Origin: DATJPY01 sp035506135 | Lineage (GTDB): Bacteria; Myxococcota_A; UBA9160; PR03 | Direction of reading: 5' to 3' | Assembly (NCBI GenBank): GCA_035506135.1 | Contig: DATJPY010000104.1 | Coordinates: 81,836-145,835 of the forward strand | DNA length: 64,000 bases | Shown: positions 21,242-29,621 of the stretch, one piece after another | Position numbering within the stretch: the stretch's first letter is position 1 | How the letters are laid out: each line of letters opens with the position of its first letter | Notes under the pieces: model-generated | Seen by the model: the letters and a program-made list of their open reading frames with translations, nothing else | The model's database searches: none | What the model was told of the DNA's origin: nothing | Made by a program: the position numbers and the translations under genes

Positions 21242-23391
21242 CCGCGGACCCGCTCGACCGAGTGCACGCCGCGCACCTTGCCGATCTCCTTCATCACCGC
21301 GTTCAGCGAGCGCAGGTCGGCGACCCACAGGTCGAACTCGTGCACGGCGGTCTGGTCGTCGGTGGTGCTGATCTGGGCGGCGCCGATGTTGACCCCGGCG
21401 CTCGAGATCGACTTGGTGATGCGCGCCAGCACGCCGGGCTGATCGACGGAGACGATGCGCACGCGGATCTGGCGCGGGATCGTCGACTTCGGCTCCCACG
21501 CGACCGCAATGCAGCGGTCGCGGTCGAGCGCGAAGGTGTGCGGGCACTCGCGCACGTGCACGGTGACGCCGCGCCCGCGCGTGACGAAGCCGATCACGTC
21601 GTCGCCGGGGAGCGGGCTGCAGCAGCCGGCGAACCGCACCATCACGTCCGGCAGCCCGTCGACGCGGATCCCGGCGCTGGGCTCGGCGCGCTGCCGCCGG
21701 AACAGGCTGAGGCGGCGCGGGGACGGAGCGGGCGCCGGGGGCGGGGCCGGCGCGTCCCCGCCGAGCTTCGCCACGAGCTGGCCGGCCGCGATGCGGCCGT
21801 AGCCGACCGCGGAGAACAGGTCGTCGGCGGCTCCGGATACCTCCTGCCGCGCGAGCTCGTCGATGCGGCCCGCCTCGAGGAGCCGCGGCAGCGAGAGACC
21901 GACGCGCCGCAGCTCCTTCTCGAGGATGTCGCGGCCCAGCTCGCGGCTCCTCGCCTGCTCCGCGACGCGCAGCGCGTGGCGGATGCGTTGGCGCGCCTTG
22001 CCCGAGACGACGAAGTCGAGCCAGTCCTTGCGCGGGAGCTGGGCGTCGCTGGTCACGATCTCGACGGTGTCGCCGTCGGTGAGAACGTGGCGCAGCGAGA
22101 CCATGCGTCCGTTCACGCGCGCCCCCGCACAGCGCTCGCCGACCTTCGAGTGGATCGCGTAGGCGAAGTCGACCGGCGTGGCGCCGCGCGGCAGGTTGAT
22201 CACGTCGCCGCGCGGCGTGAACACGAAGACCTCGTCCGGGAACAGGTCGACCTTCACCGTGTCGAGGAACTCGTGGGGGTCCGACAGCTCCTGCTGGCGC
22301 TCCACGAGCTGGCGCAGCCACGCGAACTTCTGGTCCTCGTCGGTCTGCCCGCTCCGCCCCTCCTTGTACTTCCAGTGCGCCGCGATGCCGAACTCGGCCT
22401 GGCGGTGCATCTCGCGCGTGCGGATCTGGATCTCCATCCGCTCGCCGTAGGGGCCGATCACGGCGGTGTGGAGGCTCTGGTAGCCATTCGGCTTCGCCAG
22501 CGCGACGTAGTCCTTGAAGCGCCCCGGCACCGGGCGCCAGGTGGCGTGCACGATGCCGAGCGCCGTGTAGACCGACTCGGCCGGGGCGTCGAGGACGATG
22601 CGGAACGCGATCGCATCGTAGATCTGATCGAGGGTGAGGCCCTGGGTCTCCATCTTGGCGTGCAGCGAGGCGAGCTCCTTCTCGCGCCCGGTCACCTCGG
22701 CGCGCAGCCCGGCCTCCTCGAGCTTGGCGGAGAGCACGCCGATCACCTCGTCGACGTAGCGCGCGCGCTCCTTGCGCCGCTCGGCGAGCTGTCGCTCGAG
22801 ATCCTCCACGACCTGCGGGTGGAGCGTTCGGAAGGCGAGCGCCTGCAGCTCGCGCCGCATCCAGTCGATGCCGAGGCGGTGCGCGAGGGGCGCGTAGATC
22901 TCCATCGTCTCCTGGGCGATGCGGCGCCGCGCGTCCTCGTCCATGTGCTCGAGCGTCCGCATGTTGTGCAACCGGTCGGCCAGCTTGATCAGCAGGATGC
23001 GGATGTCCTTCGACATCGCGATCAGCATCTTGCGGAAGTTCTCGGCCTGGCGTTCGCGCGCCGAGGTGAACTCGATCTTGGCGATCTTGGTCAGGCCCTC
23101 GACGAGGAAGCCGACCTCGTCGCCGAACAGGCGGCGGATCTCCGAGAGAGTCGTCAGCGTGTCCTCGAGCGTGTCGTGGAGCAGGCCGGCGACGACGGTG
23201 GCCTGGTCGAGGCGCAGATCGGCCAGGACGCCGGCCACCTCGAGCGGATGGATCAGATAGGGCTCGCCCGAGAGCCGCTGCTGTCCCTCGTGCACCTTGG
23301 CCGCGAATACGTAGGCGCGCTGCAGAAGCGCGAGATCCGCGTCGGGATCGTTCTCGAGGACCTTGTCGGCGATGTCGTTGAAGCGGAGCAT
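21238..23391 (-). CDS. rel: Bifunctional (p)ppGpp synthetase/hydrolase Rel/SpoT
   Basis: Makes and degrades the alarmone (p)ppGpp. The 717 aa have all domains. The HD hydrolase has H48 and HDTLEDT (72-78), then LADRLHNMRTLEHM. The synthetase has YDAIAFRIVLD, GRFKDYVA and YGERMEIQIRT. The RFKD form of the RxKD/ExDD motif is the one found in bifunctional enzymes. TGS (VFVFTPRGDVINLPRGATPV), a conserved-cysteine region (RFAGCCSPLPGDDVIGF) and a C-terminal ACT domain follow. It lies downstream of gmk, as in many bacteria, but rpoZ is absent from the 64-bp gap. A short palindrome (GGGGAC/GTCCCC, 23408-23421) lies in its leader. Confidence 0.95.
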   Translation of the reverse strand: MLRFNDIADKVLENDPDADLALLQRAYVFAAKVHEGQQRLSGEPYLIHPLEVAGVLADLRLDQATVVAGLLHDTLEDTLTTLSEIRRLFGDEVGFLVEGLTKIAKIEFTSARERQAENFRKMLIAMSKDIRILLIKLADRLHNMRTLEHMDEDARRRIAQETMEIYAPLAHRLGIDWMRRELQALAFRTLHPQVVEDLERQLAERRKERARYVDEVIGVLSAKLEEAGLRAEVTGREKELASLHAKMETQGLTLDQIYDAIAFRIVLDAPAESVYTALGIVHATWRPVPGRFKDYVALAKPNGYQSLHTAVIGPYGERMEIQIRTREMHRQAEFGIAAHWKYKEGRSGQTDEDQKFAWLRQLVERQQELSDPHEFLDTVKVDLFPDEVFVFTPRGDVINLPRGATPVDFAYAIHSKVGERCAGARVNGRMVSLRHVLTDGDTVEIVTSDAQLPRKDWLDFVVSGKARQRIRHALRVAEQARSRELGRDILEKELRRVGLSLPRLLEAGRIDELARQEVSGAADDLFSAVGYGRIAAGQLVAKLGGDAPAPPPAPAPSPRRLSLFRRQRAEPSAGIRVDGLPDVMVRFAGCCSPLPGDDVIGFVTRGRGVTVHVRECPHTFALDRDRCIAVAWEPKSTIPRQIRVRIVSVDQPGVLARITKSISSAGVNIGAAQISTTDDQTAVHEFDLWVADLRSLNAVMKEIGKVRGVHSVERVRG

Positions 23392-23455
23392 GGCGCGCGC
23401 CGGCCCGGGGGACTGGTCCCCTCAGAGTACCGGACTCCCCGCGGGTGCGCTCTAT

Positions 23456-24139
23456 TCACCGCGGATGGGTGGTCTCCCGCAGATCCTCGGACGGGAGCCA
23501 GGCGCGCAGCGCCGGGTCGAGCCGCGCCCGCGCGTTGGCCAGCCCGAAGCGCGGGGCGTCGAAGGGCCGCCCGCCCTCGCGCGCGGCGACGACGACGGCG
23601 AGCACGTCGGCGACGGCCGCCTCGACCCGATCGTTGACGACGAAGGCGTCGAAGAGGGACGCGGCGCCGAACTCGCGCCGCGCGATCTCGAGCCGGCGCG
23701 CCACCTCCGCCGGGTCGTCCGTGTTGCGCCCGCGCAGCCGCTGCTCGAGCTCGCCGAGCGAGGGCGGCAGCAGGAAGACGAGCACCGCGTCGGGGCGCCG
23801 CTCGCGGACCTGGCGGGCGCCCTCGGTCTCGATCTCGAGCAGCACGTCACGGCCCTGCGCGAGCGGCTTCTCGATCGCCGCCCGCGAGGTGCCGTAGAGA
23901 TGCCCGCTATAGCGGGCGTGCTCGAGGAACTCGCCCGCCTCGACCATGCGCAGGAACTCGGGCTCCGAGACGAAGTGGTAGTCGATGCCGTCGCGCTCGC
24001 TGCTCCGGCGCGGGCGCGTGGTGTGCGAGACCGAGAACGCGATGCCCGGATCGCGTTCGACGACCTGGCGGCAGACCGTGGTCTTCCCGGTTCCGGAGGG
24101 CGCGGCGATCACGAACGGCCGCCCGCGGTGCTCCTTCAT
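23456..24139 (-). CDS. gmk: Guanylate kinase
   Basis: Converts GMP to GDP with ATP. P-loop APSGTGKTT is at 13-21. SHTTRPRR and the GMP-binding segment GIDYHFVSEPEF are followed by EFLEHARYSGHLYGTS, all diagnostic. The 227 aa are about 20 more than E. coli Gmk because of a C-terminal tail ending at 23456. ATG 24139 overlaps the stop of the RemA-like gene (ATGA). It lies in yicC-remA-gmk, an order also known from Firmicutes and other phyla. Confidence 0.96.
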   Translation of the reverse strand: MKEHRGRPFVIAAPSGTGKTTVCRQVVERDPGIAFSVSHTTRPRRSSERDGIDYHFVSEPEFLRMVEAGEFLEHARYSGHLYGTSRAAIEKPLAQGRDVLLEIETEGARQVRERRPDAVLVFLLPPSLGELEQRLRGRNTDDPAEVARRLEIARREFGAASLFDAFVVNDRVEAAVADVLAVVVAAREGGRPFDAPRFGLANARARLDPALRAWLPSEDLRETTHPR

Positions 24140-24450
24140 GCCTCGGCGCCCGCGTCTTCGTGGAGGAGCCGCGCCGCCAGCGTCTCGGGGTTGATCGCCG
24201 AGAGCACCACGTGATCGCTGTCCATGATCAGGATCGAGCGGGTGCGGCGGCCTTCGGTGGCGTCCACCAGCTTCCCGCGCTCGGCCGCCTCCCGGCGCAG
24301 CCGGCGCATCGGGGACGCCGCCGGGGCGACGATCGCCACGATGCGCGTCCTCGCGACCAGATTGCCGTAGCCCACGTTGACGAGCCGCACGTGGGGCGCG
24401 GAGGCACCGAGCTCGGCGACCGTCGGGACCAGGGTCGGGCTACTCGACAT
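24136..24450 (-). CDS. RemA-like protein (DUF370)
   Basis: Small protein of 104 aa. Residues 23-95 match the RemA/DUF370 family: LVNVGYGNLVARTRIVAIV, ASPMRRLRREA, LVDATEGRRTRSILIMDS, DHVVLSAINPETLAARL. In Bacillus RemA is a DNA-binding activator of biofilm matrix genes. Its role in Gram-negative bacteria is not established. About 22 extra N-terminal residues come before the usual start. The gene overlaps the end of yicC by 11 bp, so the extension may be an artefact of start choice, but no later start in this frame is obvious. Confidence 0.88.
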   Translation of the reverse strand: MSSSPTLVPTVAELGASAPHVRLVNVGYGNLVARTRIVAIVAPAASPMRRLRREAAERGKLVDATEGRRTRSILIMDSDHVVLSAINPETLAARLLHEDAGAEA

Positions 24451-25330
24451 TCTGGACCTGCTCGCGAACGCGCTCGAGCTCGGCCTTCAGATCCACGACC
24501 AGGTGCGCGATCGGCGCATCGGACGCCTTCGAGCCGATCGTGTTCACCTCGCGCGCCATCTCCTGGAGCAGGAAGTCGAGGCGGCGGCCTGCCTGCTGCC
24601 GGGCGCCCGCGGCGTCGAGCAGCGCGAGGAACTGCCTCGTGTGGCTGCGCAGCCGCACGAGCTCCTCCGTGACGTCGAGGCGATCGGCCGCCCACACGAC
24701 CTCCTGGTGCAGACGCGCCTCGTCGAGACCTCCCACCTCGTCGCGGAGCTGCTCGGCGCGCTTGCGCAGGCGCTCGCGCACGCCGAGCTGCACCTCGGTC
24801 GAGCGCGCCTCGATCTCGTCGACCAGGGCCTCGACGCGAGCAAGCCGCTCGCGCAGCTCGCGGTCGAGGGCCGCGCCCTCGGCGGCGCGCATGGACTCGA
24901 GCGAGTCGACCGCGGCCGCGACTGCACCTTGCAGCGGCCCGCGCACCGCGTCGCCGGCCAGCTCGCGCTCGACCACGCGCGCCACGCCGGGGAGCCCGAG
25001 CAGGCCGCGCACGTCGAGCGCGCCCGGAACGCCGTGCCGCTCGCCGAGCTCGCGCGCGGCGCGCAGGTAGCGCTCGGCCGCCCCCAGGTCGAGCTCGACG
25101 CTCTCCGACGGGAGGCCGGCGGCGAGCGCGCGCACCGACGCGTCGACCTTGCCGCGCCCGAGCCGCTCCGCGATCCACGCGCGCACCTCGCCCTCGAACG
25201 CGGTGAGCCCGCGCGGCAGGCGGACGCGCGCGTCGAGGTGGCGATGATTCACGCTGCGGATCTCGACCTCGAAGCCGATCCCGTCGACCTCGAACGCAGC
25301 CTGCCCGTATCCCGTCATGCTGCGGATCAC
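24440..25330 (-). CDS. yicC: YicC-family endoribonuclease
   Basis: YicC/YloC protein of 296 aa, a family with endoribonuclease activity. The N-terminal signature is IRSMTGYGQA, followed by VEIRSVNHRHLDARVRLP. The C-terminal DUF1732 region has RRLDFLLQEMAREVNTIGSK and VVDLKAELERVREQVQNVE. GTG 25330 gives the standard family start MIRSMTGYG and overlaps the stop of the kinase gene as GTGA. ATG 25318 would remove the conserved first residues. Confidence 0.93.
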   Translation of the reverse strand: MIRSMTGYGQAAFEVDGIGFEVEIRSVNHRHLDARVRLPRGLTAFEGEVRAWIAERLGRGKVDASVRALAAGLPSESVELDLGAAERYLRAARELGERHGVPGALDVRGLLGLPGVARVVERELAGDAVRGPLQGAVAAAVDSLESMRAAEGAALDRELRERLARVEALVDEIEARSTEVQLGVRERLRKRAEQLRDEVGGLDEARLHQEVVWAADRLDVTEELVRLRSHTRQFLALLDAAGARQQAGRRLDFLLQEMAREVNTIGSKASDAPIAHLVVDLKAELERVREQVQNVE

Positions 25331-26364
25331 GGCGTGTGGGCCTCGGCCGCGGCGAGCGCCTCGGGCAGGTGCGCGAGCAGCTCCGCGGGGCTCGCGTTCG
25401 CCGTACCGACCTTGCCGACGACCACGCCGGCCGCCGCGTTGGCGATCACCGCGGCCTCGCGCAGCGAGCCGCCCGCGCGCAGTGCCAGGGTGAGCGCCGC
25501 GATCGCGGTGTCGCCCGCGCCCTGCACGTCGAAGACCTCGCGGCGCGGGGTCGGGACGTCGACGCCGGGGCCGTCGTCCTCGAAGAGCGTCATGCCCTCG
25601 GCGCCGCGCGTGACGACGACCGCGGCACCCGCGAGCCTCCGGCGCAGGCGCTGCGCGGCGCGAGCGAGGTCGGCAGGCCCCCGCAGCGGAATCCCCGACA
25701 GCGCCTCCGCCTCGCGCAGGTTCGGCTTCACCAGCGCCGCGCCCCGATAGGCGGCGAGGTCGGCCTTCGGGTCGACGGAGACGGGCACGCCCGCAGCCTC
25801 GAAGCGGCGCATCGCGGCGCGCAGCAGCCGCGGCGAGAGGAGGCCCTTGCCGTAGTCCTCGAGCACCACGCCGTCCGCCTGCGCGAGGCAGCGGTCGACG
25901 GCGCGCAGCAGCTCGCGCACGGCGCGCGGGGCGAGCGGCTCGGCGCTCTCGCGGTCGAAGCGCAGCATCTGCTGCGAGCGGGCGATCACCCGCGTCTTGC
26001 GCGTGGTCGGCCGGCCGGCGACGCGCACGACACCCGACGGATCGACCTCCAGCTCGGCGAGCAGTGCGAGCACGCGGTCGCCCGCGCGGTCGTCGCCGAC
26101 CGCCGTGCAGAAGTCGCAGCGCGCGCCGAGCGCCAGGGCGTTGCGCACCACGTTGCCCGCGCCGCCGAGCACCGCCGACTCCCGCTGCACGTGCACGACC
26201 GGCACCGGCGCCTCGGGGCTCACGCGCTCGACCTCGCCCCACAGGTACTCGTCGAGCACCACGTCGCCGAGCACCAGGAGCCGCACCGACGAGAACCGCT
26301 CGACCAGCGCCGCCAGGCGGCGCAGCTCGAGCCGCGCAGACAGGAGCGGACGCACCCCCGCCAT
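25327..26364 (-). CDS. D-glycero-beta-D-manno-heptose-7-phosphate kinase (HldE/RfaE kinase domain)
   Basis: PfkB-family sugar kinase of 345 aa that matches the N-terminal half of HldE (equivalent to HldA/RfaE1). It makes heptose 1,7-bisphosphate for ADP-heptose synthesis. Motifs: LLVLGDVVLDEYLWGEVERV, SPEAPVPVVHVQ, VLGGAGNVVRNALALGA, VLEDYGKGLLS, VSVDPKADLAAYRGA, VKPNLREAEALSG, and catalytic DVQGAGDTAIAALTLAL. The adenylyltransferase half is missing, so a separate rfaE2 must lie elsewhere. It lies directly downstream of the glycosyltransferase and heptosyltransferase genes that need its product. Confidence 0.92.
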   Translation of the reverse strand: MAGVRPLLSARLELRRLAALVERFSSVRLLVLGDVVLDEYLWGEVERVSPEAPVPVVHVQRESAVLGGAGNVVRNALALGARCDFCTAVGDDRAGDRVLALLAELEVDPSGVVRVAGRPTTRKTRVIARSQQMLRFDRESAEPLAPRAVRELLRAVDRCLAQADGVVLEDYGKGLLSPRLLRAAMRRFEAAGVPVSVDPKADLAAYRGAALVKPNLREAEALSGIPLRGPADLARAAQRLRRRLAGAAVVVTRGAEGMTLFEDDGPGVDVPTPRREVFDVQGAGDTAIAALTLALRAGGSLREAAVIANAAAGVVVGKVGTANASPAELLAHLPEALAAAEAHTP

Positions 26365-26398
26365 CAGCGCGCCAGCTCCCTGCCGGCGACGGCGACCG

Positions 26399-27385
26399 TC
26401 ACGCGTGGCCCTCCGAAGCGGCGCGCACGCCCGCCAGGCCCCACGAGACCGGACAGCCGCGCGCGTGCCATGCCAGGATCGCGAGCCGCTGCGCCCAGCG
26501 CTCGCGCTCGCGCGCGGAGACGAGCGCCAGCGGCGCCAGCGCCACCAGCGCTGCGACGAGCCGGGCCAGGCGCAGCGCCACGACCGCCGCCGCCTGCCCT
26601 GCGCCGCGATTCTTGCGGAAGAAGTGGTAGAGCGAGCGGTGGTACTCGATCCGGGTGGCGAGCGGGACCTTCCGCTTGGTCCCGGCGCCGTGCACGTGCA
26701 CGAGGCGAGCGTCGGGCAGATGGACCACCCGCCAGCCGGCGCGCGTCATGCGCAGCAGCCAGTCGGTCTCCTCGAGGAAGAAGAAGTAGTCCTCGGGAAG
26801 GGGGCCCACCGCGTCCAGCGCCGTGCGGCGCACGGCAATGCAGGCGCCGAGCACGGCCTCGACGTCGAGCGGGCCCGCGTGCGCCTGGCGCTTCGAGGGG
26901 AAGCGGCGCGGGAACAGCGTCTCGAGGAGCCCGCGCGGCACCGTCTCGGTCAGCAGGGTCGGGTAGGCGTGGATGCTGTTCTGCTTGCGGCCGTCGGGGT
27001 GCAGGAGCTGCGGGCCGACGGCGCCGACGTCCGGGGCTCCGTCGAGGAAGCGCACGCAGCGCTCGAGGGCGTCGCGCTGCACCTCGGTGTCGTTGTTCAG
27101 GAGCAGCAGGTGCCGCCCGCGTTTCGCCCGCGCCAGACCGGCGTTGTGGCCGGCCGCGAAGCCGACGTTGCGCGGCAGCGCCACCACCTCGGCCCACGGA
27201 AAGCGCTCCCTCACCGCCTGCGCGGTTCCATCGCTCGAGCCGTTGTCGACCAGGATCGTCTCGGTCTCGATCCGCTCCGCGTCGCGCCGCGACCGGACCT
27301 CGCGATCGATCGAGTCCAGGCACGCGAGCGCGAGCTCGCGGTCGTTCCAGGTGAGCACCACGATCGACAGGTCGACGTCGCTCAC
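26399..27385 (-). CDS. Family 2 glycosyltransferase, rhamnosyltransferase-like
   Basis: GT-A glycosyltransferase of 328 aa. It has LSIVVLTWNDRELALACLDS, ILVDNGSSDGT, LPRNVGFAAGHNAGL and LLLLNNDTEVQRDALE (the DxD site). EDYFFFLEETDWLLRM holds the acceptor-side acidic residues. This set is typical of rhamnosyltransferase-like (WbbL-type) enzymes. A hydrophobic segment near residues 275-300 may hold it at the membrane. GTG 27385 overlaps the heptosyltransferase stop as GTGA. It probably acts in LPS core or O-chain assembly. Confidence 0.88.
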   Translation of the reverse strand: MSDVDLSIVVLTWNDRELALACLDSIDREVRSRRDAERIETETILVDNGSSDGTAQAVRERFPWAEVVALPRNVGFAAGHNAGLARAKRGRHLLLLNNDTEVQRDALERCVRFLDGAPDVGAVGPQLLHPDGRKQNSIHAYPTLLTETVPRGLLETLFPRRFPSKRQAHAGPLDVEAVLGACIAVRRTALDAVGPLPEDYFFFLEETDWLLRMTRAGWRVVHLPDARLVHVHGAGTKRKVPLATRIEYHRSLYHFFRKNRGAGQAAAVVALRLARLVAALVALAPLALVSARERERWAQRLAILAWHARGCPVSWGLAGVRAASEGHA

Positions 27386-28458
27386 GCAGCGCCCCTCTCG
27401 GCCTCGCCCACGATCCGGAGCGCTCCCTCGCCGCGAAACGCCTCGCGATCGCCCCGGAGCGCCGGCCGCGCCGCCTCGATCACGGCGGCGGGCTCGAGCC
27501 GCCGCAGGCAGCGGTGGTCGATCGGGCACTCGCGGCGGTAGCACGGGCGGCAGGCGGCGTCGACGGCGAGCGCGCGCACGCGCTCCAGGTTCATGTTCGT
27601 CTTGGCGAGGCTGGTCGGGCCGAAGAGCACGACGGCGGGCACGCCGAAGGCGGCCGCAACGTGGCGCAATCCGGCGTCGTTGCAAACGACGACGCGCGCG
27701 CGGCGCACGAGCGCCTTGGTTGCCCCGAGGTCGAGCGCACCCGCGAGGTTGAGCGCGGAAGCCCGCATCGCCTCCGCCACCCTTCGCGCGACGGCGGCCT
27801 CGTCCGGCGCCGCGCTGATCGCGACGCGCACACCCTCTGCGGCGAACGCGTCGCCGACCTGCGCGAACGACTCCTCCGGCCAGCGCTTGGCACTGCCATA
27901 GGAGGCGCCCGGTGCGAGCACCGCGAGCGGCTCGCCGGCGCCGACCGCGTGGGCGGCGAGCGAGCTCTCGAGGCGCTCCTCCTCGGCGGCCGTGGTGAAG
28001 AGCTCGAGGTGCGTTCCGCGCGGCGAGCAGCCGAGCGCGGTCGTGAGCCCGAGCACGTGGCGCTCGCGTGCCACCAGCCCACGCGGCGGATCGACGGCGA
28101 GGTGGAGCAGGGCGCCGCGCCCCTGCGTGCGATAGCCGACCACGCTGCGCACCCCCGCGCAGCGCATCAGCAGGGCGGACGAGAACGAGTCGGGCAGGCA
28201 GAGACCGACGTCGAAGCGCCGGCTCCGCAGCGCGCGCGCCTCCGCGAGCAGCGCGCGCGGGCCCTGGCGATGCGAGGCGAGCGGCAGCACCGCGTCGAAC
28301 CAGGGGGCGCCGGCGAGGAGCGGCGCGAGGGCCTCGCGCACGTGGAGCGCGAGCTCGGCGTCCGGATAGGCGGCGCGCAGCGCGCGGAATCCCGGCGAGG
28401 CCATGACGAGGTCGCCCGCCCAGTTGGGAGCGCGGACCAGGATGCGCTGCGCCGCCAT
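27382..28458 (-). CDS. waaF: Lipopolysaccharide heptosyltransferase II
   Basis: Family 9 glycosyltransferase of 358 aa that transfers heptose from ADP-heptose to the inner core. ILVRAPNWAGDLVMASPGFR at the N-terminus carries the WaaF signature NWxGD. LAPGASYGSAKRWPEESFA and VVCNDAGLRHVAAAFGVPAV, then LFGPTSLAKTNM, form the donor site. A Cys-rich end, CRPCYRRECPIDHRCLRRL, is common in WaaF. ATG 28458 has GGAGAGG upstream. It follows a second heptosyltransferase by 23 bp. Confidence 0.92.
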   Translation of the reverse strand: MAAQRILVRAPNWAGDLVMASPGFRALRAAYPDAELALHVREALAPLLAGAPWFDAVLPLASHRQGPRALLAEARALRSRRFDVGLCLPDSFSSALLMRCAGVRSVVGYRTQGRGALLHLAVDPPRGLVARERHVLGLTTALGCSPRGTHLELFTTAAEEERLESSLAAHAVGAGEPLAVLAPGASYGSAKRWPEESFAQVGDAFAAEGVRVAISAAPDEAAVARRVAEAMRASALNLAGALDLGATKALVRRARVVVCNDAGLRHVAAAFGVPAVVLFGPTSLAKTNMNLERVRALAVDAACRPCYRRECPIDHRCLRRLEPAAVIEAARPALRGDREAFRGEGALRIVGEAERGAA

Positions 28459-28481
28459 TCGCCTCTCCCCGCGCCCGGGTA

Positions 28482-29555
28482 CTACCACCCGCCCTCGCGC
28501 GCCGCCAGCAGCTCGCGTGCCGCGGCCACGACCGCCGCGGGCTCGACGCGGCGCATGCAGACGGCGGCCGCGCAGCCCCGGCGACAGGGGCTGCACGCGA
28601 CCGGGACGCGCACCGTCCGCGACGGCGTCCCGGTGTAGGGCTCGTTCTCCACCGGGTCGGTCGGACCGAGGATCTGCACCGCGGGCGTGCCTACGAGCGA
28701 GGCGACGTGCAGCGGCCCGCTGTCGCCGCCGATGAAGAGGCGGGACGCCTCGCACAGGGCGGCCAGGTCGCCGAGCTCGGTCGTCGGCGGGGCGAGCTGG
28801 ACGCCTTCGCCGGCGGTGCTCGCGATCGACTCCGCGAAGGCGCGCTCGGCGGGCGCCGGTCCGAAGGCGACGCGCACGGGCACGCCCAGCGCGGCGAGCG
28901 AGCGCGCGACCGCGGCGTAGCCCTCGGCGCTCCACCGCTTGTGCGGGGTGGCGCCGCTGCTGCCGGGATGGATCAGCACCGGCGCAAGGCCGGGCCCCAG
29001 CGCCTCGAGGACCCGCCGGCGCGCGTCGCCGTCGACGCGGAGCGGCGCGCTCCAGGGCGAGGCGCCGACGCCGAGGAAGCGCACCAGCGCGAGGTTGCGC
29101 GCGTAGCGAGACGTCCGCCGCGCGGCGACGCGCGCGCGCGCGTTGGCGAGCAGCCACGCGCCCTCGCGCCCGTGCGGAGGGGCGTACGCGGCGCGGCGCG
29201 GGGCGCCGCTGGCGCGGGCGAGCAGCGCGCTCTTCAGGATCGAGTGGAAATCGACGACGAGGTCGAAGCGCCGCCGGCGGAGTTCGCGGAGGAATGCCGC
29301 CAGCACGCGGACGAAGCGACGGAGGTGGAGACGCCGGAGCGCCGAGCGCAGCTCGTCGCGCGGGAAGACCAGGAGCTCGTCGATCCACGGCTGGCCCGCG
29401 ACGGCACCGCGCGCACCGGGCTCGACGAGCCACGCGAGGTGCGCGCCCGGATGGCCGGCTCGGAGCGCCGACGCCGCCGGCAGCGTGCGCGCGACGTCGC
29501 CCAGCGCGCCGAGCCGCAGCACCAGGATGCGGTCGGCCTCGGGCAAACGTCCCAT
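28482..29555 (-). CDS. Heptosyltransferase I-like, family 9 glycosyltransferase
   Basis: Second family 9 glycosyltransferase, 357 aa, likely WaaC or WaaQ-like. ILVLRLGALGDVARTLPAAS is the WaaC-type N-terminus. VLIHPGSSGATPHKRWSAEG and LFIGGDSGPLHVASLVGTP form the donor site, and QILGPTDPVENEPY follows. Its C-terminus has CSPCRRGCAAAVCM, like WaaF. ATG 29555 was chosen; GTG 29579 is also in frame. Neither has a clear ribosome binding site. The gene is divergent from the LptF/G permease with 66 bp between. Confidence 0.85.
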   Translation of the reverse strand: MGRLPEADRILVLRLGALGDVARTLPAASALRAGHPGAHLAWLVEPGARGAVAGQPWIDELLVFPRDELRSALRRLHLRRFVRVLAAFLRELRRRRFDLVVDFHSILKSALLARASGAPRRAAYAPPHGREGAWLLANARARVAARRTSRYARNLALVRFLGVGASPWSAPLRVDGDARRRVLEALGPGLAPVLIHPGSSGATPHKRWSAEGYAAVARSLAALGVPVRVAFGPAPAERAFAESIASTAGEGVQLAPPTTELGDLAALCEASRLFIGGDSGPLHVASLVGTPAVQILGPTDPVENEPYTGTPSRTVRVPVACSPCRRGCAAAVCMRRVEPAAVVAAARELLAAREGGW

Positions 29556-29621
29556 CGGGTTGGCGCAGAGGGGATCCACGTGCCTCGCGAACCAATTGGG
29601 CCGCCGGTAGGATACGCTGCC

